DNA from: an uncultured Acidobacteriia bacterium
GTDB taxonomy: Bacteria > Acidobacteriota > Terriglobia > Bryobacterales > Bryobacteraceae
Assembly (NCBI GenBank): GCA_903875575.1
Contig: CAIQWJ010000003.1
Location: forward strand, 1-46,341
Length of the DNA: 46,341 nucleotides
Reading direction: 5' to 3'
Positions 1 through 9,800 of the stretch are shown piece after piece. The notes under the pieces are model-generated. The model did not search any database. It saw nothing but the letters and a program-made list of their open reading frames with translations, and was not told the origin of the DNA. Position numbers and translations under genes: made by a program. The number at the start of each line of letters is the position of its first letter. Positions within the stretch are counted from its first letter, which is position 1.

Positions 1-230
1 GGACGTGGCACCGGCACAGTACATGGTGCGGGTCACGAAGCGCGAAAAGCGTGCGTGCCGTAACTGCGAGAACGGCACGGTAGTGGCTGCACCGCTGCCG
101 GAACGCATCGTGGAAAAAGGTTTGGCTTCGGATCGCGTGGTAATCGACACGGTGATTTCGAAGTATTGCGATCATAGTGTGCCACGAACATGCTTTCAGC
201 AATGGAGGTATGGAACTGTGTAAGAGATGA
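1..230 (+). pseudogene. IS66-family transposase remnant (zinc-finger region), decayed and cut by the window edge
   Basis: The reading frame enters from the left edge and stops at 223. It carries the IS66 transposase zinc-finger segment: a CRNC cysteine pair, then a run like PLPERIVEKGLAS and SKYCDH, which in intact IS66 TnpC leads into the conserved PLYRQ stretch. Here that stretch is absent. After YCDH the frame is lost, and another frame reads GGMELCKR before a stop, which resembles the expected continuation after a frameshift. The catalytic DDE domain is missing, so this is a remnant and not an active transposase. Family assignment is from recall of the IS66 zinc-finger pattern. The left part of the gene lies outside the window. 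Confidence 0.6.
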
Positions 231-545
231 GGGAAGACCCCTCGGAGCCTGCGATCAGGAGTCGGCTCCAAACCACCGCGAGCTGCTGTCGTTAAGAGCG
301 ATGGTGGTGAGCGTCGCGGAAAAGGCGAGACATGATCCCGTCAGGTAAGGTCCAGAGAGACGAGCGAAAGCGAACGGTGAGGCTCCAGTATGGCCACATC
401 AGTCGTTCGCTGTCAAATACCGGTGTTTTTAAAAGCGGCAGTTGACGCAGCGCAATTTGATTAATTTCTGCATGACAGCACGTGGCACAGACGCTGCTGC
501 CACCCAACTGGTGAGGTGCGGACGGGTAATTTTCGGTGCTGCTCC
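231..545. other. Non-coding interval between the IS66 remnant and PBP2
   Basis: No convincing gene is visible in about 315 bases. ORFs here are extensions or shadows of PBP2. The stretch at about 290-400 is purine-rich and structured, with a GCGAAAGC tetraloop-like hairpin inside a GACGAGCGAAAGCGAACGG segment near 359-377, of a kind seen in domain I of some group II introns. This is a resemblance only; no reverse transcriptase, domain V or intron boundaries were found. It may be the decayed edge of a mobile element next to the IS66 remnant. Confidence 0.3.
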
Positions 546-2495
546 TTACTGTCGCGGTTCGGTAAGTTTCTGCCTCTGCGGAGCCCGCTGCGTGCCGGGA
601 AGCAATGCCCCGGGAAGGAACATGCCTGGTGTGAGTATAGATGCCGGGGGTGGCGTCGCCGCCGCTGGCTTCTGGGCCTCGATGTCGCTGAGCCTTGTCT
701 TCTTGTCGAAGTACGACTTCAGAACGTCGCGCGCTACCGGGGCGGAGAACTTGCCCCACTCGCCGCCTTCCCAGAGCACTGCCACTACGATCTCCGGTTT
801 GTAGCACGGGGCGAAGGAAACGAACCAGGAGTTTTCCTTCGCTCCTTTGTGGAGCTTGGCGTAATCGAGCGACGCGACCTGTGCGGTGCCGGTTTTGCCG
901 CAGACGTCCACACCCTGAATCTTTGCGCCGCCGCCGGTGCCGCCTTCGTTCACGACGCCGTACATGCCGTAGACGACCTTGCGGACGTTTTCGGGATTGA
1001 GCGGCCATTCGACGGGCTTGTCATCCTTCGCGGATTCGAGGAAGTGCGGTTTGTGCCAGACGCCGCCGATGGCGAGGCCGCCGATCGCTTTCGCGAGCTG
1101 AATTGGAGTTACCGTGAGAGCGCCCTGGCCGATGGAGACGGAGACGGTTTCACCTGCGTACCATTTTTCGCGCTGCGTGCGCAGCTTCCATTCGGGCGAA
1201 GGCACGGTGCCGGAGGCTTCGTTGGGGAGATCGACGCCGGTTTTTACGCCGAGGCCGACCATGTGGGCGTAATAGGCGATATCGTCAATCCCCATCTTGA
1301 CGCCGACCTGGTAGAAGTAGGTGTCGCAGGATTGCGCGATGCCTTTGTGGAGATTCACGGAGCCGTGTTTGGTATCGCAGTGGTAGAAGTGGCCGTAGAA
1401 TTCGGCACCGCCGGGGCAGTTGTAGGTCGTATCTTCGGTGATGTTGCCGGTCTCGAGCGCGGCGATGGCCATGATGGGCTTGAAGGTGGAACCGGGGGCG
1501 AACTGGGCCTGGGTGGCGCGGGCGAGGAGCGGGTTATCGGGATTGCCGGTGAGCTCTTTCCAATCGGCGGACTTGATGCGGACGGCGAATTTGTTGGGGT
1601 CGAAAGAGGGGCGGGAGACCATGGCGAGGATTTCGCCGGTGTTGGGGTCGAGCGCGACGACAGCGCCGCGTTTGCCTTCCATGCCGAGTTCGGCGACGGC
1701 CTGAAGGTCGAGATCAATGGTGGTCTGGAGGTTCTTGCCGGACTTGGCCTGGATTTCGCCCAGAACTTCGCGCTCGCGGCCAGTATTGTCGACGACGGTG
1801 CGGCGTTCGCCGTCGGTACCCATGAGGAGGTCATTGTACTGTTTTTCGAGGCCGGTTTTGCCGATGATCTGGCCCTGTTCGAATTTCGCGTAATCGGGAT
1901 TGTCGAGTTCGCTTTCGCTGATTTCGCCGGTATAGCCAATCACGTGGGCGAGGAGGCCGCTGGCGGGGTAGACGCGGCGGGGGGTGCGGATCAGTTCCAT
2001 CTCGGGAAAAGTGCCGGCGTCGCGGTGGGAATCGACAAAGGCGATTTCGCCGAGAGTGAGCTGGCCTTTAATGGTGATGAGCTCGCTTTTGGAGCGGCGG
2101 AGGTAGCGGGAGACGTTGGCGACGAGGTCGTCGTAATCGAGATGGAGGCCTTCGGCGATTTCGTGAAGGTGCTCCATTTTGAGGTTTTCCCGGGAGAGGA
2201 TGACGCTCCAGGCGGGCTGGTTGTCGACGATGACGCGGCCGTCGCGATCGAGGATGCGGCCGCGGGGGGCGGTGACGGGGGTGATGCGGACGCGGTTGCG
2301 TTCGGCGCGTTCGGTGTAGACTTCCGGGCTGCGGATTTGCAGTTGCCAGAAGCCGGAGATGAGGAAGAGGAAGATTGCGACGGTGGCGTACTGGAAGCCG
2401 GCCATTTTGGCCGAGGCGAAGCCGGTTTCGTCGCTTGGGAAGAGGCGACTGGGTAGTTGGGGCTCGTCGGGCTGGAATTCCGGGGGGAGGGGCAC
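546..2495 (-). CDS. mrdA: Penicillin-binding protein 2 (peptidoglycan D,D-transpeptidase MrdA)
   Basis: Class B penicillin-binding protein that cross-links peptidoglycan during elongation, anchored in the inner membrane with its catalytic part in the periplasm. The 649-residue length fits the family. One membrane segment spans about residues 33-53, followed by the dimerisation region with the RGRILDRDG signature (about 78-86). The transpeptidase motifs are SxxK at S336-K339 (STFK), SxD at S389-D391 (SCD, the form usual in PBP2) and KTGT at 534-537. The C-terminal 45 residues are proline-rich and look like a lineage-specific tail. The listed start is GTG with no clear Shine-Dalgarno; an ATG at residue 31, just before the membrane segment, is an alternative. 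No mreBCD or rodA genes are next to it, so it stands apart from the usual cell-shape cluster, unless they lie beyond the window. Confidence 0.93.
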   Translation of the reverse strand: MPLPPEFQPDEPQLPSRLFPSDETGFASAKMAGFQYATVAIFLFLISGFWQLQIRSPEVYTERAERNRVRITPVTAPRGRILDRDGRVIVDNQPAWSVILSRENLKMEHLHEIAEGLHLDYDDLVANVSRYLRRSKSELITIKGQLTLGEIAFVDSHRDAGTFPEMELIRTPRRVYPASGLLAHVIGYTGEISESELDNPDYAKFEQGQIIGKTGLEKQYNDLLMGTDGERRTVVDNTGREREVLGEIQAKSGKNLQTTIDLDLQAVAELGMEGKRGAVVALDPNTGEILAMVSRPSFDPNKFAVRIKSADWKELTGNPDNPLLARATQAQFAPGSTFKPIMAIAALETGNITEDTTYNCPGGAEFYGHFYHCDTKHGSVNLHKGIAQSCDTYFYQVGVKMGIDDIAYYAHMVGLGVKTGVDLPNEASGTVPSPEWKLRTQREKWYAGETVSVSIGQGALTVTPIQLAKAIGGLAIGGVWHKPHFLESAKDDKPVEWPLNPENVRKVVYGMYGVVNEGGTGGGAKIQGVDVCGKTGTAQVASLDYAKLHKGAKENSWFVSFAPCYKPEIVVAVLWEGGEWGKFSAPVARDVLKSYFDKKTRLSDIEAQKPAAATPPPASILTPGMFLPGALLPGTQRAPQRQKLTEPRQ

Positions 2496-2520
2496 GGGTA
2501 ACTTTTAGTTTAAGGCCTTC

Positions 2521-2557
2521 GACGCAAAGTACGCAAAGGTTCGCAACGGGCGCAAAG
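2521..2557. repeat. CGCAAAG heptamer repeat phased at 9-10 bp
   Basis: Four copies of CGCAAAG or CGCAACG start at 2523, 2532, 2542 and 2551, so they recur about once per helical turn. They lie between the terminator-like hairpin and the PBP2 start. Similar CGCAAAG-rich intergenic strings occur in other bacterial genomes as interspersed repeats (from memory, not checked). A protein-binding array is an alternative reading. Confidence 0.5.
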
Positions 2558-2560
2558 AAA

Positions 2561-2590
2561 GGCCATGGAACGGCGATCCGGACCATGGCC
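2561..2590 (-). terminator. Rho-independent terminator candidate after the barrel protein gene
   Basis: Perfect 8-bp inverted repeat GGCCATGG...CCATGGCC with a 14-nt loop. Read on the minus strand it begins 10 bases after the stop of the gene at 2600-3331 and is followed directly by TTTCTTT. This would end the receptor operon before PBP2. The loop is larger than in a classic terminator. Confidence 0.5.
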
Positions 2591-2599
2591 CTGGCCTGG

Positions 2600-3331
2600 C
2601 TATTTTCCGAATTTGTAGCTGATGCCGAGGGAAACGATGGGGTAGTACTTGAACGGGCCCAGGTCGTTGTTCAGTTTGGTCTGTTCGGACAGGAGGTTGG
2701 CCTGCACGGTGGGGTCTGTGGCGGCGTTGACGCAACCGGCGGTGGCGCTGACCAGACAACTGGAGCCCGCGAGGCTGAGTTTGGCGTTGGGCGAGCCTTC
2801 GAAGACTACGCCGGCTTCCAGACTGACGCCGATGTGCCGGGAACTGCGTGGGACAAGGTTGCCGAAGCCAATCAGGACCATGGGTGCGGCCTTGCGGAAG
2901 GTGATGGCGCCGGTGCCGTTGACGGGATTGGCGCTGCTGCTGTAGTACGTGGTGCTGCCGAGGGAGAAGGTCTGGCCGGCGGGGACGTTGGCTGTGGCGT
3001 TGCCCTGGTTGCCGTTGTAGATCAACGCGCCGGGGCTGATGTGGAAGCCGCCGAGGTGGGGGAAGTACTGGTCCCAGGTGACCTGGCCGGAGCGAAGTTT
3101 CAGGGTGCCGCTGTAGTTGATGCCGTCTTTGGTGAAGCTGTCGGTGTAGTTGAAGGCGTTGAAGCCGCCGCGAATGTTGGAGTACTTTGTCACGGAGGCT
3201 GCGGCCTGGATGCCGGCACCCAGAGTGGAGGCTGTGACGCCGATGCCGAAAGATCCCTGCGCGAAAGAGGCGGAGGGGAGTGCCACGGCGCAGGCGAGAA
3301 GCGTGAGGGTGGAGAAGCTGAGTTTATTCAT
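2600..3331 (-). CDS. Small outer-membrane beta-barrel-like protein, function unknown
   Basis: A 243-residue protein with a clear signal peptide (about residues 1-24, ending SASFA). The mature part is rich in alternating polar and hydrophobic strands and Gly/Tyr/Asn, and it ends in an aromatic strand like LGISYKF, typical of OmpA/OmpW-like barrels. No enzymatic motif is visible. Two cysteines (in SSCLVSATAGC) could form a periplasmic or surface disulfide. It lies 60 bases after the second Oar-like receptor on the same strand and is followed by a terminator-like hairpin, so it may be the last gene of that operon. The barrel fold is inferred from composition and the C-terminal strand; the family is not recognised. 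Confidence 0.7.
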   Translation of the reverse strand: MNKLSFSTLTLLACAVALPSASFAQGSFGIGVTASTLGAGIQAAASVTKYSNIRGGFNAFNYTDSFTKDGINYSGTLKLRSGQVTWDQYFPHLGGFHISPGALIYNGNQGNATANVPAGQTFSLGSTTYYSSSANPVNGTGAITFRKAAPMVLIGFGNLVPRSSRHIGVSLEAGVVFEGSPNAKLSLAGSSCLVSATAGCVNAATDPTVQANLLSEQTKLNNDLGPFKYYPIVSLGISYKFGK

Positions 3332-3391
3332 TTGGGAATCCCTGTTTGAGTTTTTGTGAAACTGGCTCTCATTTTAGACCAAAAGCGGGGG

Positions 3392-6100
3392 TCAGAATGT
3401 AAGGGTGAAGCCGGGGATTACGGAGCGCGGGGCCTGGATGGCTACTGGCAGGCGGAGGTTGAAGCTGGTGCCGGTGAGGTCGTTTTGCTGAGTTGCAGAG
3501 GCGGCGTTCATCACATTCATGATGTCGAGTTTGACCGTCAGCAGGCCGAGGCTAGTGCGGAAGGCGCGGCGGAGGCCGGAGTTCCAGTTGACAATGTGCT
3601 GGGCGCGGTTGCCGCCTTCGGGGCTGCCTCGGACGGTGGCGGCGACCAGGATGGGGCCTTGCGGGAGGCCGGTGACGAGGAGTTCGCGGGCGAAGGCCTG
3701 GCCATCCATATAGACGGCGGTGTTGGCGAGTTCGATGCCGAGCCACGGGAGTCGATAGGTGCCGAAGAGTTTGCCGACATACGCGCGGTCAGTGAAGGCG
3801 CGGTTGGAGTTGTTGATGGTGGTGTTGGGGTCAAGCTGGAGAGCGCCGAGAACGCCGGGATCATTTTGGTAGAGGGCGTTGCCCGGGTTGGTGGGGCCCT
3901 GGGATTTCTCGGCGGTGAAGGAGGCGGTGGCGCTGAGGCCGTGGAAGTCGGTGTGGATATCGGCTACGAAGCCGAGGTTTTTTGTGTCGAGGCCTGCGGG
4001 GTTGGTGAGGAGGTAGCGGTCCTGGCCTAGCGTGGCGGGGTCCTGCGAGTAGACGGTGAGTTTGGTGTCGTCGAAAGTGTTGGGGATGCCATCCGGGCCG
4101 GGGTCATTGATGGCGACTGGAGAGAAGGCTGTGGCGGGGACGCCGATGTTTTGTGCGGCCATGCGGTTGCGGCCATCGACGCGGAAGAGTTGGATGGCGG
4201 CGGTGGTGTGTGGGACGAGTTTGGCGAGAGAGGCGTCGATGCCTACGGTGATGTGGTTGGCGTAGGGCTGGCGGAGCGTGGGCGAGATGGCGGAGTAAGC
4301 GCCGCCGAAACGCGAGAGGAGAATGCCGCGCTCGTTGGGGTCAAAGATGCCGTTGTTGTTGAGGTCGGTCCAGCGGTAGGTTTGGCCGGAGAGGGAGTTG
4401 GGATTGCTGTAGTCGAGCGCGCGGCCGGACAGGGGGGCGTAGAGGCGGGCCCAGGCAGTGCGTACGGTGAGGAATTGCACGTGGGGGAGGTTCCAGGCGA
4501 GGGCGGCGCGGGGGGAGATGCTGGTCCATGAGATGGCGGAGCCGGTGGAGTGTTCGGCGAGTGCGCCGAGGTGGGCGGAGAGACCGGGGGTGAGGGAGAT
4601 TTCGTCGTCGAGGTAGGCGGAAGAAACTTTGATGGCGTTGGTGCTGTCGGCTGGCGTGTTGAAGACCGTGACGAAAGCTGCCGCGCCACTGGCGGTGGCG
4701 AGGTTCATGTTGGAGGGCGTGGCAAAGCGGTTGCGCGGGTGGGAGGCTTCGAAGCCTGCGCCTGCGGTGATGCGGTGATGCAGAGCGCCGGTGTTGATGA
4801 TGCGCGGTTGCCACGAAGACTGGATGGAGTGGCGGAGGCGCACGGCGAAGTTGCCGATGGGGGGCGCGCCGGTCACGATGCCGGTGGTGAGTTCGATTTT
4901 GCTTTGCGACTGGGCGGGGCCCTGGCCGGTGAGCGAGGAATCGAGATGCGCGGTTTCGTAGCCGTAGCGGAGCTGGAGGGTGCCGGAGGTGGCGAGGTGG
5001 GTCCAGCCGGTTTGGATGAAATCGAGGTGGTCGACTTCTTGTTGGCCGGGGAAGCCGCCGGGCAGGGGGAAGGATGGCATGAGGCGATTGCCGACGAGGG
5101 CTTCGAGAGCGAGGGGGGAGCCCCAGTTGGAGAGGTCGATGCGGGAGCCGAGATAGAGGGCGTCGAGCTGGTCTTTGGGGGAGAGGCGGATGCGGCCGCG
5201 GATGTTGGCGAAGAGGAGGCGGCTTTTTTGGTCGGTTGGGGCGGGCTGGAGGGGGACGGTTTGATCGGCCCACTGGCCCCAGGCGGAGGCGAAGAGGTCT
5301 GCCCACTGGTGGATGGGGCCGCCGATTTCGAGGCCGTCTCGGGTTTGCCACTTGTAATTCTGCGGCTGCTGGACGAGGCAGGTGTTGGTGGTGGGGAGAT
5401 TGTTGGCGGCCAGGTTGGAGGCGGTGTCGGCGCTGTTGAGAGTGGCGTGCCAGGGGGAATCGGGCTGGGCCATGAAGAGGGCGACTTCGGCGCCGGTGTT
5501 GGAGGTGGGGCTTTGGGTGAGGCCGTTGCGGACGATGGTGGCGGCCATATCGGCGACGTTGGGGAGGATGACGGGGCGACCGGGTTGGTAGGAATCGGTG
5601 GCGTTCATGCCCTGGAGGGTGAACCGGGTTTCGGTCCAGGAGAGGCCGCCCTGGGATTCGACGGAGAGTTGGGTATCGGCGAGGCCGGTGAAGTTTTGGG
5701 GGTGGGTGACGCTGGCGGTTTCGCGGTTTTGGAGGGCGGCGGTGAGGCTGAAGCCTTCGGGGTAGGTGGGGGCTTTGGTGGGTTCGGTGATTGTGGCACC
5801 CGCGGTGAGTTCGAGGTGGGTGGTTTGGAGCGGAGTGACGCTGACGGGGACCCCGTCGAATTTGTATTCCCCGTAGGGTAGGGTGGCGCTGAAGTGACCG
5901 TCGGAATCGGAGTGGATGGACGTGGCGAGGCCGGCGCGGCCTTCGATGGCGATTGTCGCGTTGGGTAATGCGTGGTGTTGCGCGTCGCGCAGGGTGCCTT
6001 CGACGATGCCGGTGGTGAGCTGCGCGGACGCGGAGAGCGCGAGGCAGAGGCCGATGACGCTACTGGCGCAGAACTGCGAAACGGCTGATCGAATAGCCAA
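3392..6100 (-). CDS. Oar-like TonB-dependent receptor with N-terminal carboxypeptidase regulatory-like domain (902 aa)
   Basis: Large outer-membrane protein of the Acidobacterial Oar/TonB-dependent type. A signal peptide (about 1-26, ending ALSASA) is followed by a carboxypeptidase-regulatory-like Ig fold (about 30-105: GIVEGTLRDAQHHALPNATI, then the DSDGHFSATLPYGEY turn). A degenerate plug (about 115-230) and a long barrel follow. The N-terminal domain is shorter and the plug weaker than in the neighbour at 6863-10030. The start overlaps the end of the PAP2 gene by 41 bases, which suggests translational coupling, and the signal peptide supports this start. The C-terminus PGFTLTF is a plausible terminal barrel strand. 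Such proteins import glycans or siderophores or act in surface adhesion; the substrate cannot be read from the sequence. Confidence 0.82.
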   Translation of the reverse strand: MAIRSAVSQFCASSVIGLCLALSASAQLTTGIVEGTLRDAQHHALPNATIAIEGRAGLATSIHSDSDGHFSATLPYGEYKFDGVPVSVTPLQTTHLELTAGATITEPTKAPTYPEGFSLTAALQNRETASVTHPQNFTGLADTQLSVESQGGLSWTETRFTLQGMNATDSYQPGRPVILPNVADMAATIVRNGLTQSPTSNTGAEVALFMAQPDSPWHATLNSADTASNLAANNLPTTNTCLVQQPQNYKWQTRDGLEIGGPIHQWADLFASAWGQWADQTVPLQPAPTDQKSRLLFANIRGRIRLSPKDQLDALYLGSRIDLSNWGSPLALEALVGNRLMPSFPLPGGFPGQQEVDHLDFIQTGWTHLATSGTLQLRYGYETAHLDSSLTGQGPAQSQSKIELTTGIVTGAPPIGNFAVRLRHSIQSSWQPRIINTGALHHRITAGAGFEASHPRNRFATPSNMNLATASGAAAFVTVFNTPADSTNAIKVSSAYLDDEISLTPGLSAHLGALAEHSTGSAISWTSISPRAALAWNLPHVQFLTVRTAWARLYAPLSGRALDYSNPNSLSGQTYRWTDLNNNGIFDPNERGILLSRFGGAYSAISPTLRQPYANHITVGIDASLAKLVPHTTAAIQLFRVDGRNRMAAQNIGVPATAFSPVAINDPGPDGIPNTFDDTKLTVYSQDPATLGQDRYLLTNPAGLDTKNLGFVADIHTDFHGLSATASFTAEKSQGPTNPGNALYQNDPGVLGALQLDPNTTINNSNRAFTDRAYVGKLFGTYRLPWLGIELANTAVYMDGQAFARELLVTGLPQGPILVAATVRGSPEGGNRAQHIVNWNSGLRRAFRTSLGLLTVKLDIMNVMNAASATQQNDLTGTSFNLRLPVAIQAPRSVIPGFTLTF

Positions 6101-6848
6101 GAGCGCCTCCCATGAAGATGTCGGAAACGAAGTGGGAAGAGAGAGAGACGCGCGAGAAAGCGACGGCGCTGGCGAGGCCGTAGGAGACGTAGGGGAGCCA
6201 CTTGTGTTGTTTGCCGTAGCGGCGGGATATGACGGTGGCTACGGAGAAGGCCGCGATGCTGTGGCCGGAGGGGAAGCTGCCGTGGCCGCGCAGGAAGGAT
6301 CCGCTGCTGTTGAACCAGGTGTTGGAATAGCTTTGGCCGGTGCCGATGGCGGCGGGGCGGGTGCGGTTGGAGATGTCTTTCATGACAGTGGTGAGGATTT
6401 CGGAATCACCGACGGCTTCGGCGGCCAGGAGCGCGGTGCTCTTCAGGTTTTTGTTTTTTGTGGCGAGGCCGACGCCGTAGAAGGCGATGGGAACGGCGAG
6501 GGTGCCCCACTGGGTGTTGGAACTGCTAAAGGCGTTGTTGAAGCCGGTGAAGGTTCCGTTGTTTTTGAACCAGGGGGCGGTTTTGGGGTCGAGCGCGACC
6601 AGGGCTGCGGTGGTGCCGATGACGGCGAGGGTGGGCCAGAGGATTCTCGGTTTGGTGAGTTTGGCGGGGAAGAGCCAGATGCGTTTTTGATCGCTGGCGA
6701 CGTTGGGGAGGATCTTGACCCAGGAGACCGGGCGATCGGGATCTGCATTGGGCGCAGGTGTTGGTGCGGTTTGGGCGTGCAGTGAGGCTGTCGCGGTGAG
6801 CAGCAGGAGAAGGATGGCGATTGTGTTTTTGTAAGTGGAGCTGTTCAT
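6060..6848 (-). CDS. PAP2-superfamily lipid phosphatase, exported
   Basis: Acid phosphatase/vanadium haloperoxidase-type enzyme, likely acting on a lipid or lipid-linked phosphate at the periplasmic face. All three PAP2 motifs are present: K157-x6-R164-P165, PSGH at 193-196, and S232-R233-x5-H239-x3-D243. The first 26 residues form a signal peptide or membrane anchor (hydrophobic run of Leu, ending SLHAQ). Hydrophobic segments surround the motifs. Its stop lies 41 bases inside the following Oar-like receptor gene, and its start lies 14 bases after the preceding receptor's stop, so it is embedded between two receptors in one operon. Undecaprenyl-pyrophosphate or lipid A phosphatase activity are both possible; the sequence does not decide. 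Confidence 0.88.
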   Translation of the reverse strand: MNSSTYKNTIAILLLLLTATASLHAQTAPTPAPNADPDRPVSWVKILPNVASDQKRIWLFPAKLTKPRILWPTLAVIGTTAALVALDPKTAPWFKNNGTFTGFNNAFSSSNTQWGTLAVPIAFYGVGLATKNKNLKSTALLAAEAVGDSEILTTVMKDISNRTRPAAIGTGQSYSNTWFNSSGSFLRGHGSFPSGHSIAAFSVATVISRRYGKQHKWLPYVSYGLASAVAFSRVSLSSHFVSDIFMGGALGYSISRFAVLRQ

Positions 6849-6862
6849 GGGTTACTCAGGAG

Positions 6863-9800
6863 TTACCAGGTTAATTTGGCGACTAGTTGCATGTTACGGG
6901 ACGGGGTTGCCGTGTGGTTGATGGTGCCGGAGTTGTCAAGCCCGAGGATGGCGTTGGGCAGGGCGAGGTTAGTGCGATTAAAAAGATTGGCGGCTTCGAG
7001 GCGCGTCTGGAGGTGCAGTTTGTCGCCGAGCGCGAAGGCGCGGGAGACGGCGGCGTCGACGGTGGAGAGGCCGGGGCCACGGAGAATATCGAAGCCGGAA
7101 TTGCCGTACTGATAGAGCGCGGGCACCGAGAAGGCGGAGCCGGATGTGTTGAGGCTGGTGTTGAACCACTGTGTGGTGGAGGGCTGGCTGACGGTCGCCT
7201 GCGCGGAAGCGTTGCGATTGGGAAGCTGGAAGGCTCCGTTGTTCAGGCCGTTTGTCGCCAGTTGCGGGGTGAAGGGGAAGCCGCTTTGGAGGGTGATGAG
7301 GGAATCGAGACGGATCTGGAAGGGGAGATTGTAAGAGGCCGCGACGATGACGCGCTGGGCGACGTCGAAAGGCGAGACGGAGCGATTGCCGCGGAGGTTG
7401 TAGATGTATTGCGGGCCGTTGGGGCGGCTGGCCTGGGTGGTTTCGGGCTCGGTGGAATCGTCTATGGATTTGGCGTAGCGCCATGTGGCCTGAAGGCGGA
7501 GGTTCGAGAGTAACTGGCCGGTAAGTTTGGCCTGGCCGCCGTAGTAAGTGGAGCCGCCGGCGAAGCCGAGGTATTGGATGCGGTAATCGGGCGTTGAGGG
7601 GAACGGGTAACGTTCGTAGGGGTAGGGCGTCGGTGCGGGATAGGGCTGATTGATGTTGTAGGTTTCGTGGAGGTGGATGCCCATGGAGCCGGAGCCGGAG
7701 AGTTCGGCTTCGAGGCGCGGGGAGATGCGGTGGGTGAGGAAGAGGCCCCATTGATCGGCGTAGGGGGTGTAGCTTTTTGGCTCGATGGCGTAGATGGCGG
7801 ACTGGGTGGCGAGCACGCCGCTGCCGGCAATGGGGTAGAAGATTCCGGTGCGCACGGTTGTGAGCGAGAGGGTTGGACCTGTTTGCAGAGTGCCGTTATA
7901 CAGGTCGAGCTGGGTTTCGTAGGGAGCGTTACGGGCGAGCATGCCTTCGGCCATGTAACTGCCGGCGTCATAATCCTGGCTGAAGCCACCGCGGAGAACG
8001 GTGGCACCGTTGGCGTCGAGGTCGAGCGCGAAACCGACGCGGGGGGCGATGGTGCGCTTGTTGAAACTCAGGCCCCCGTAAGCGTTGACGCCGGCGACTC
8101 CGGCGAATTGATCGAGAGCCGGGTTGGTGCGGCTGTAGTTGAAGTTCACCATGCGGTTGTCGGCTTCCGTGACGGGCGGGTCGTACGAGTAGCGAAGGCC
8201 GAGGGTGACGGTGAGGCGCTGGCTGAGGTGAAGTGTGTCCTGAGCGAAGCCGGCGAGTTCGACGCCGCGGAGACGGTAGGGCTGAAGCTGGATGTCCTGG
8301 CGGACTTCGGTGGGGTCAGAGAGGAGCAATGACGCAATGGAGTTGCCGGTATAAGGGGTGTTCGGCTGGCTGGTGTAATCGGGCGTGAAGGTGAAGGTGC
8401 CGCGCGAGGTGAAGTCGGTGACGTTGCCATCGAGATGGCGGCGGACTAACTGAGCGCCGGCGACGAGGTGGTGGCGGCCTGCGGTGAAGGTGACGGTGTC
8501 CTTGACTTCGTAGCTGGTGGATTTCATGGTGCCTGGCAGGCCCTGGGCTGCACCCAACTGCGCGTAGCCTTCGGGGGCGATGATCGGCAGGCCACCTGTC
8601 GGAAGGCCGGGAATGGCGAGCGCTGTGGCGGGGTTGGCGGCCTGGTCGGCTGGGGTGCCGGTCCAGTTGGAGCGGGTGAGGCCGAGGCGGAGTTCGTTGA
8701 GGAGCGTGGGTCGAATGGTGAAGGTTTCCGAGGCCGCCGCGGCGAAAGCGTTGAGCTGAATGATGGCGTTATCGGCGTGCTGGAAGGAATCGCTGCCGGC
8801 GCGGCCAGGGAGGGCGCTGGGGGACTGAGCGTTGTTGCGTTCGTAGTTCACGCGGGCGAAGAGTTTGTGACGCGCGGCGAGGGCTTTATCGGTACGGAGG
8901 CTATAGCGCTCGGCGTTGTCGATGGCGCTCGGCGTGTAGCGGAAGTTGTTGGCGAGACCGGGGAGGTTGGGGTCGGGATAGAGGGCGATGAGGTTGCGCG
9001 CCTGTTGGGAGATGAGCGACGCGGGAATCTGGCTTTGCGTGAAGGGCTGGCGGGAGAAGGTGGAAATGTCGGACTGGGTGATGGTCGCGGGGTTGTAGAG
9101 CGCTGTGGTGTTGGGTGAGCCTGCGAAGTTACCGCCTTTTTGCGCGACGGTGGGGACGGTGGAGATGACGGTGAGGCCTTCGCGGGAGCGCGTGGCGTCG
9201 AGATCGCCGAAGAGAAACCAGGTTTTCGCGACGGAGCCGCCGAGCGTGCCGCCGAAGCGGTTTTCGGTGGTGCCGGGTTTGGTGGTGCCGTCGAAATAGT
9301 TTGGTGCGTTGAGGGCGGAGTTGCGGAGGTAATCGTAACCGGAGCCGTGCCAGAGGGCGGTGCCGGACTGGGTGATGGAGTTGAGGACGGCTCCGGCCTG
9401 GTGGCCTTCTGTTGCGGGCGTGTAGACGGCCGTGAGGGTGGCGTTGGAGATGGCTTCCGGTCCGGGATTGAGGACGGGGCCGCGAAGCCAGGGATCGTTG
9501 TTGTCCATGCCATCGAGCTGGAAGTTGTTGTCCTGGCTGCGCTGGCCGATGCTGTTGACGCCGAAGTTGCCGCGGATTGAGAAGGGGCCGAAGCCTTCGA
9601 CGTTGCCGCCCTGTTCGCCGCGGGTGATCTCGGAGGCGTTGCGGAGGGCGTCGAGGGGGTTGGCGGAGATGAACGGAGCGTCGGCTGGGTGCTGGACTTC
9701 GAGGACGGACCAGCCGCCAGTGAGAGGGAGCGGGAGGGTGAGTTGTTCGCCGCTGTGGAGTTCGAGGGCGCGGTGGGCGGAGGCGTGGGTGCGCGGGGAG

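Noticed and set aside
516-2456. 646-residue open frame on the plus strand opposite PBP2
   Set aside because: The minus strand carries all PBP2 motifs. The antisense frame is Gly/Val/Asp/Ala-rich without motifs, an effect of GC-rich codon bias.
2521-2557. CRISPR-like array from the repeated CGCAAAG units
   Set aside because: Units are 7 bases with 2-3 base gaps and no spacers; no cas genes in the window.
4550-5881. 443-residue plus-strand frame opposite the second receptor
   Set aside because: Composition is Gly/Glu/Val-rich and repetitive; no start signal or domain. It is a shadow of the receptor gene.
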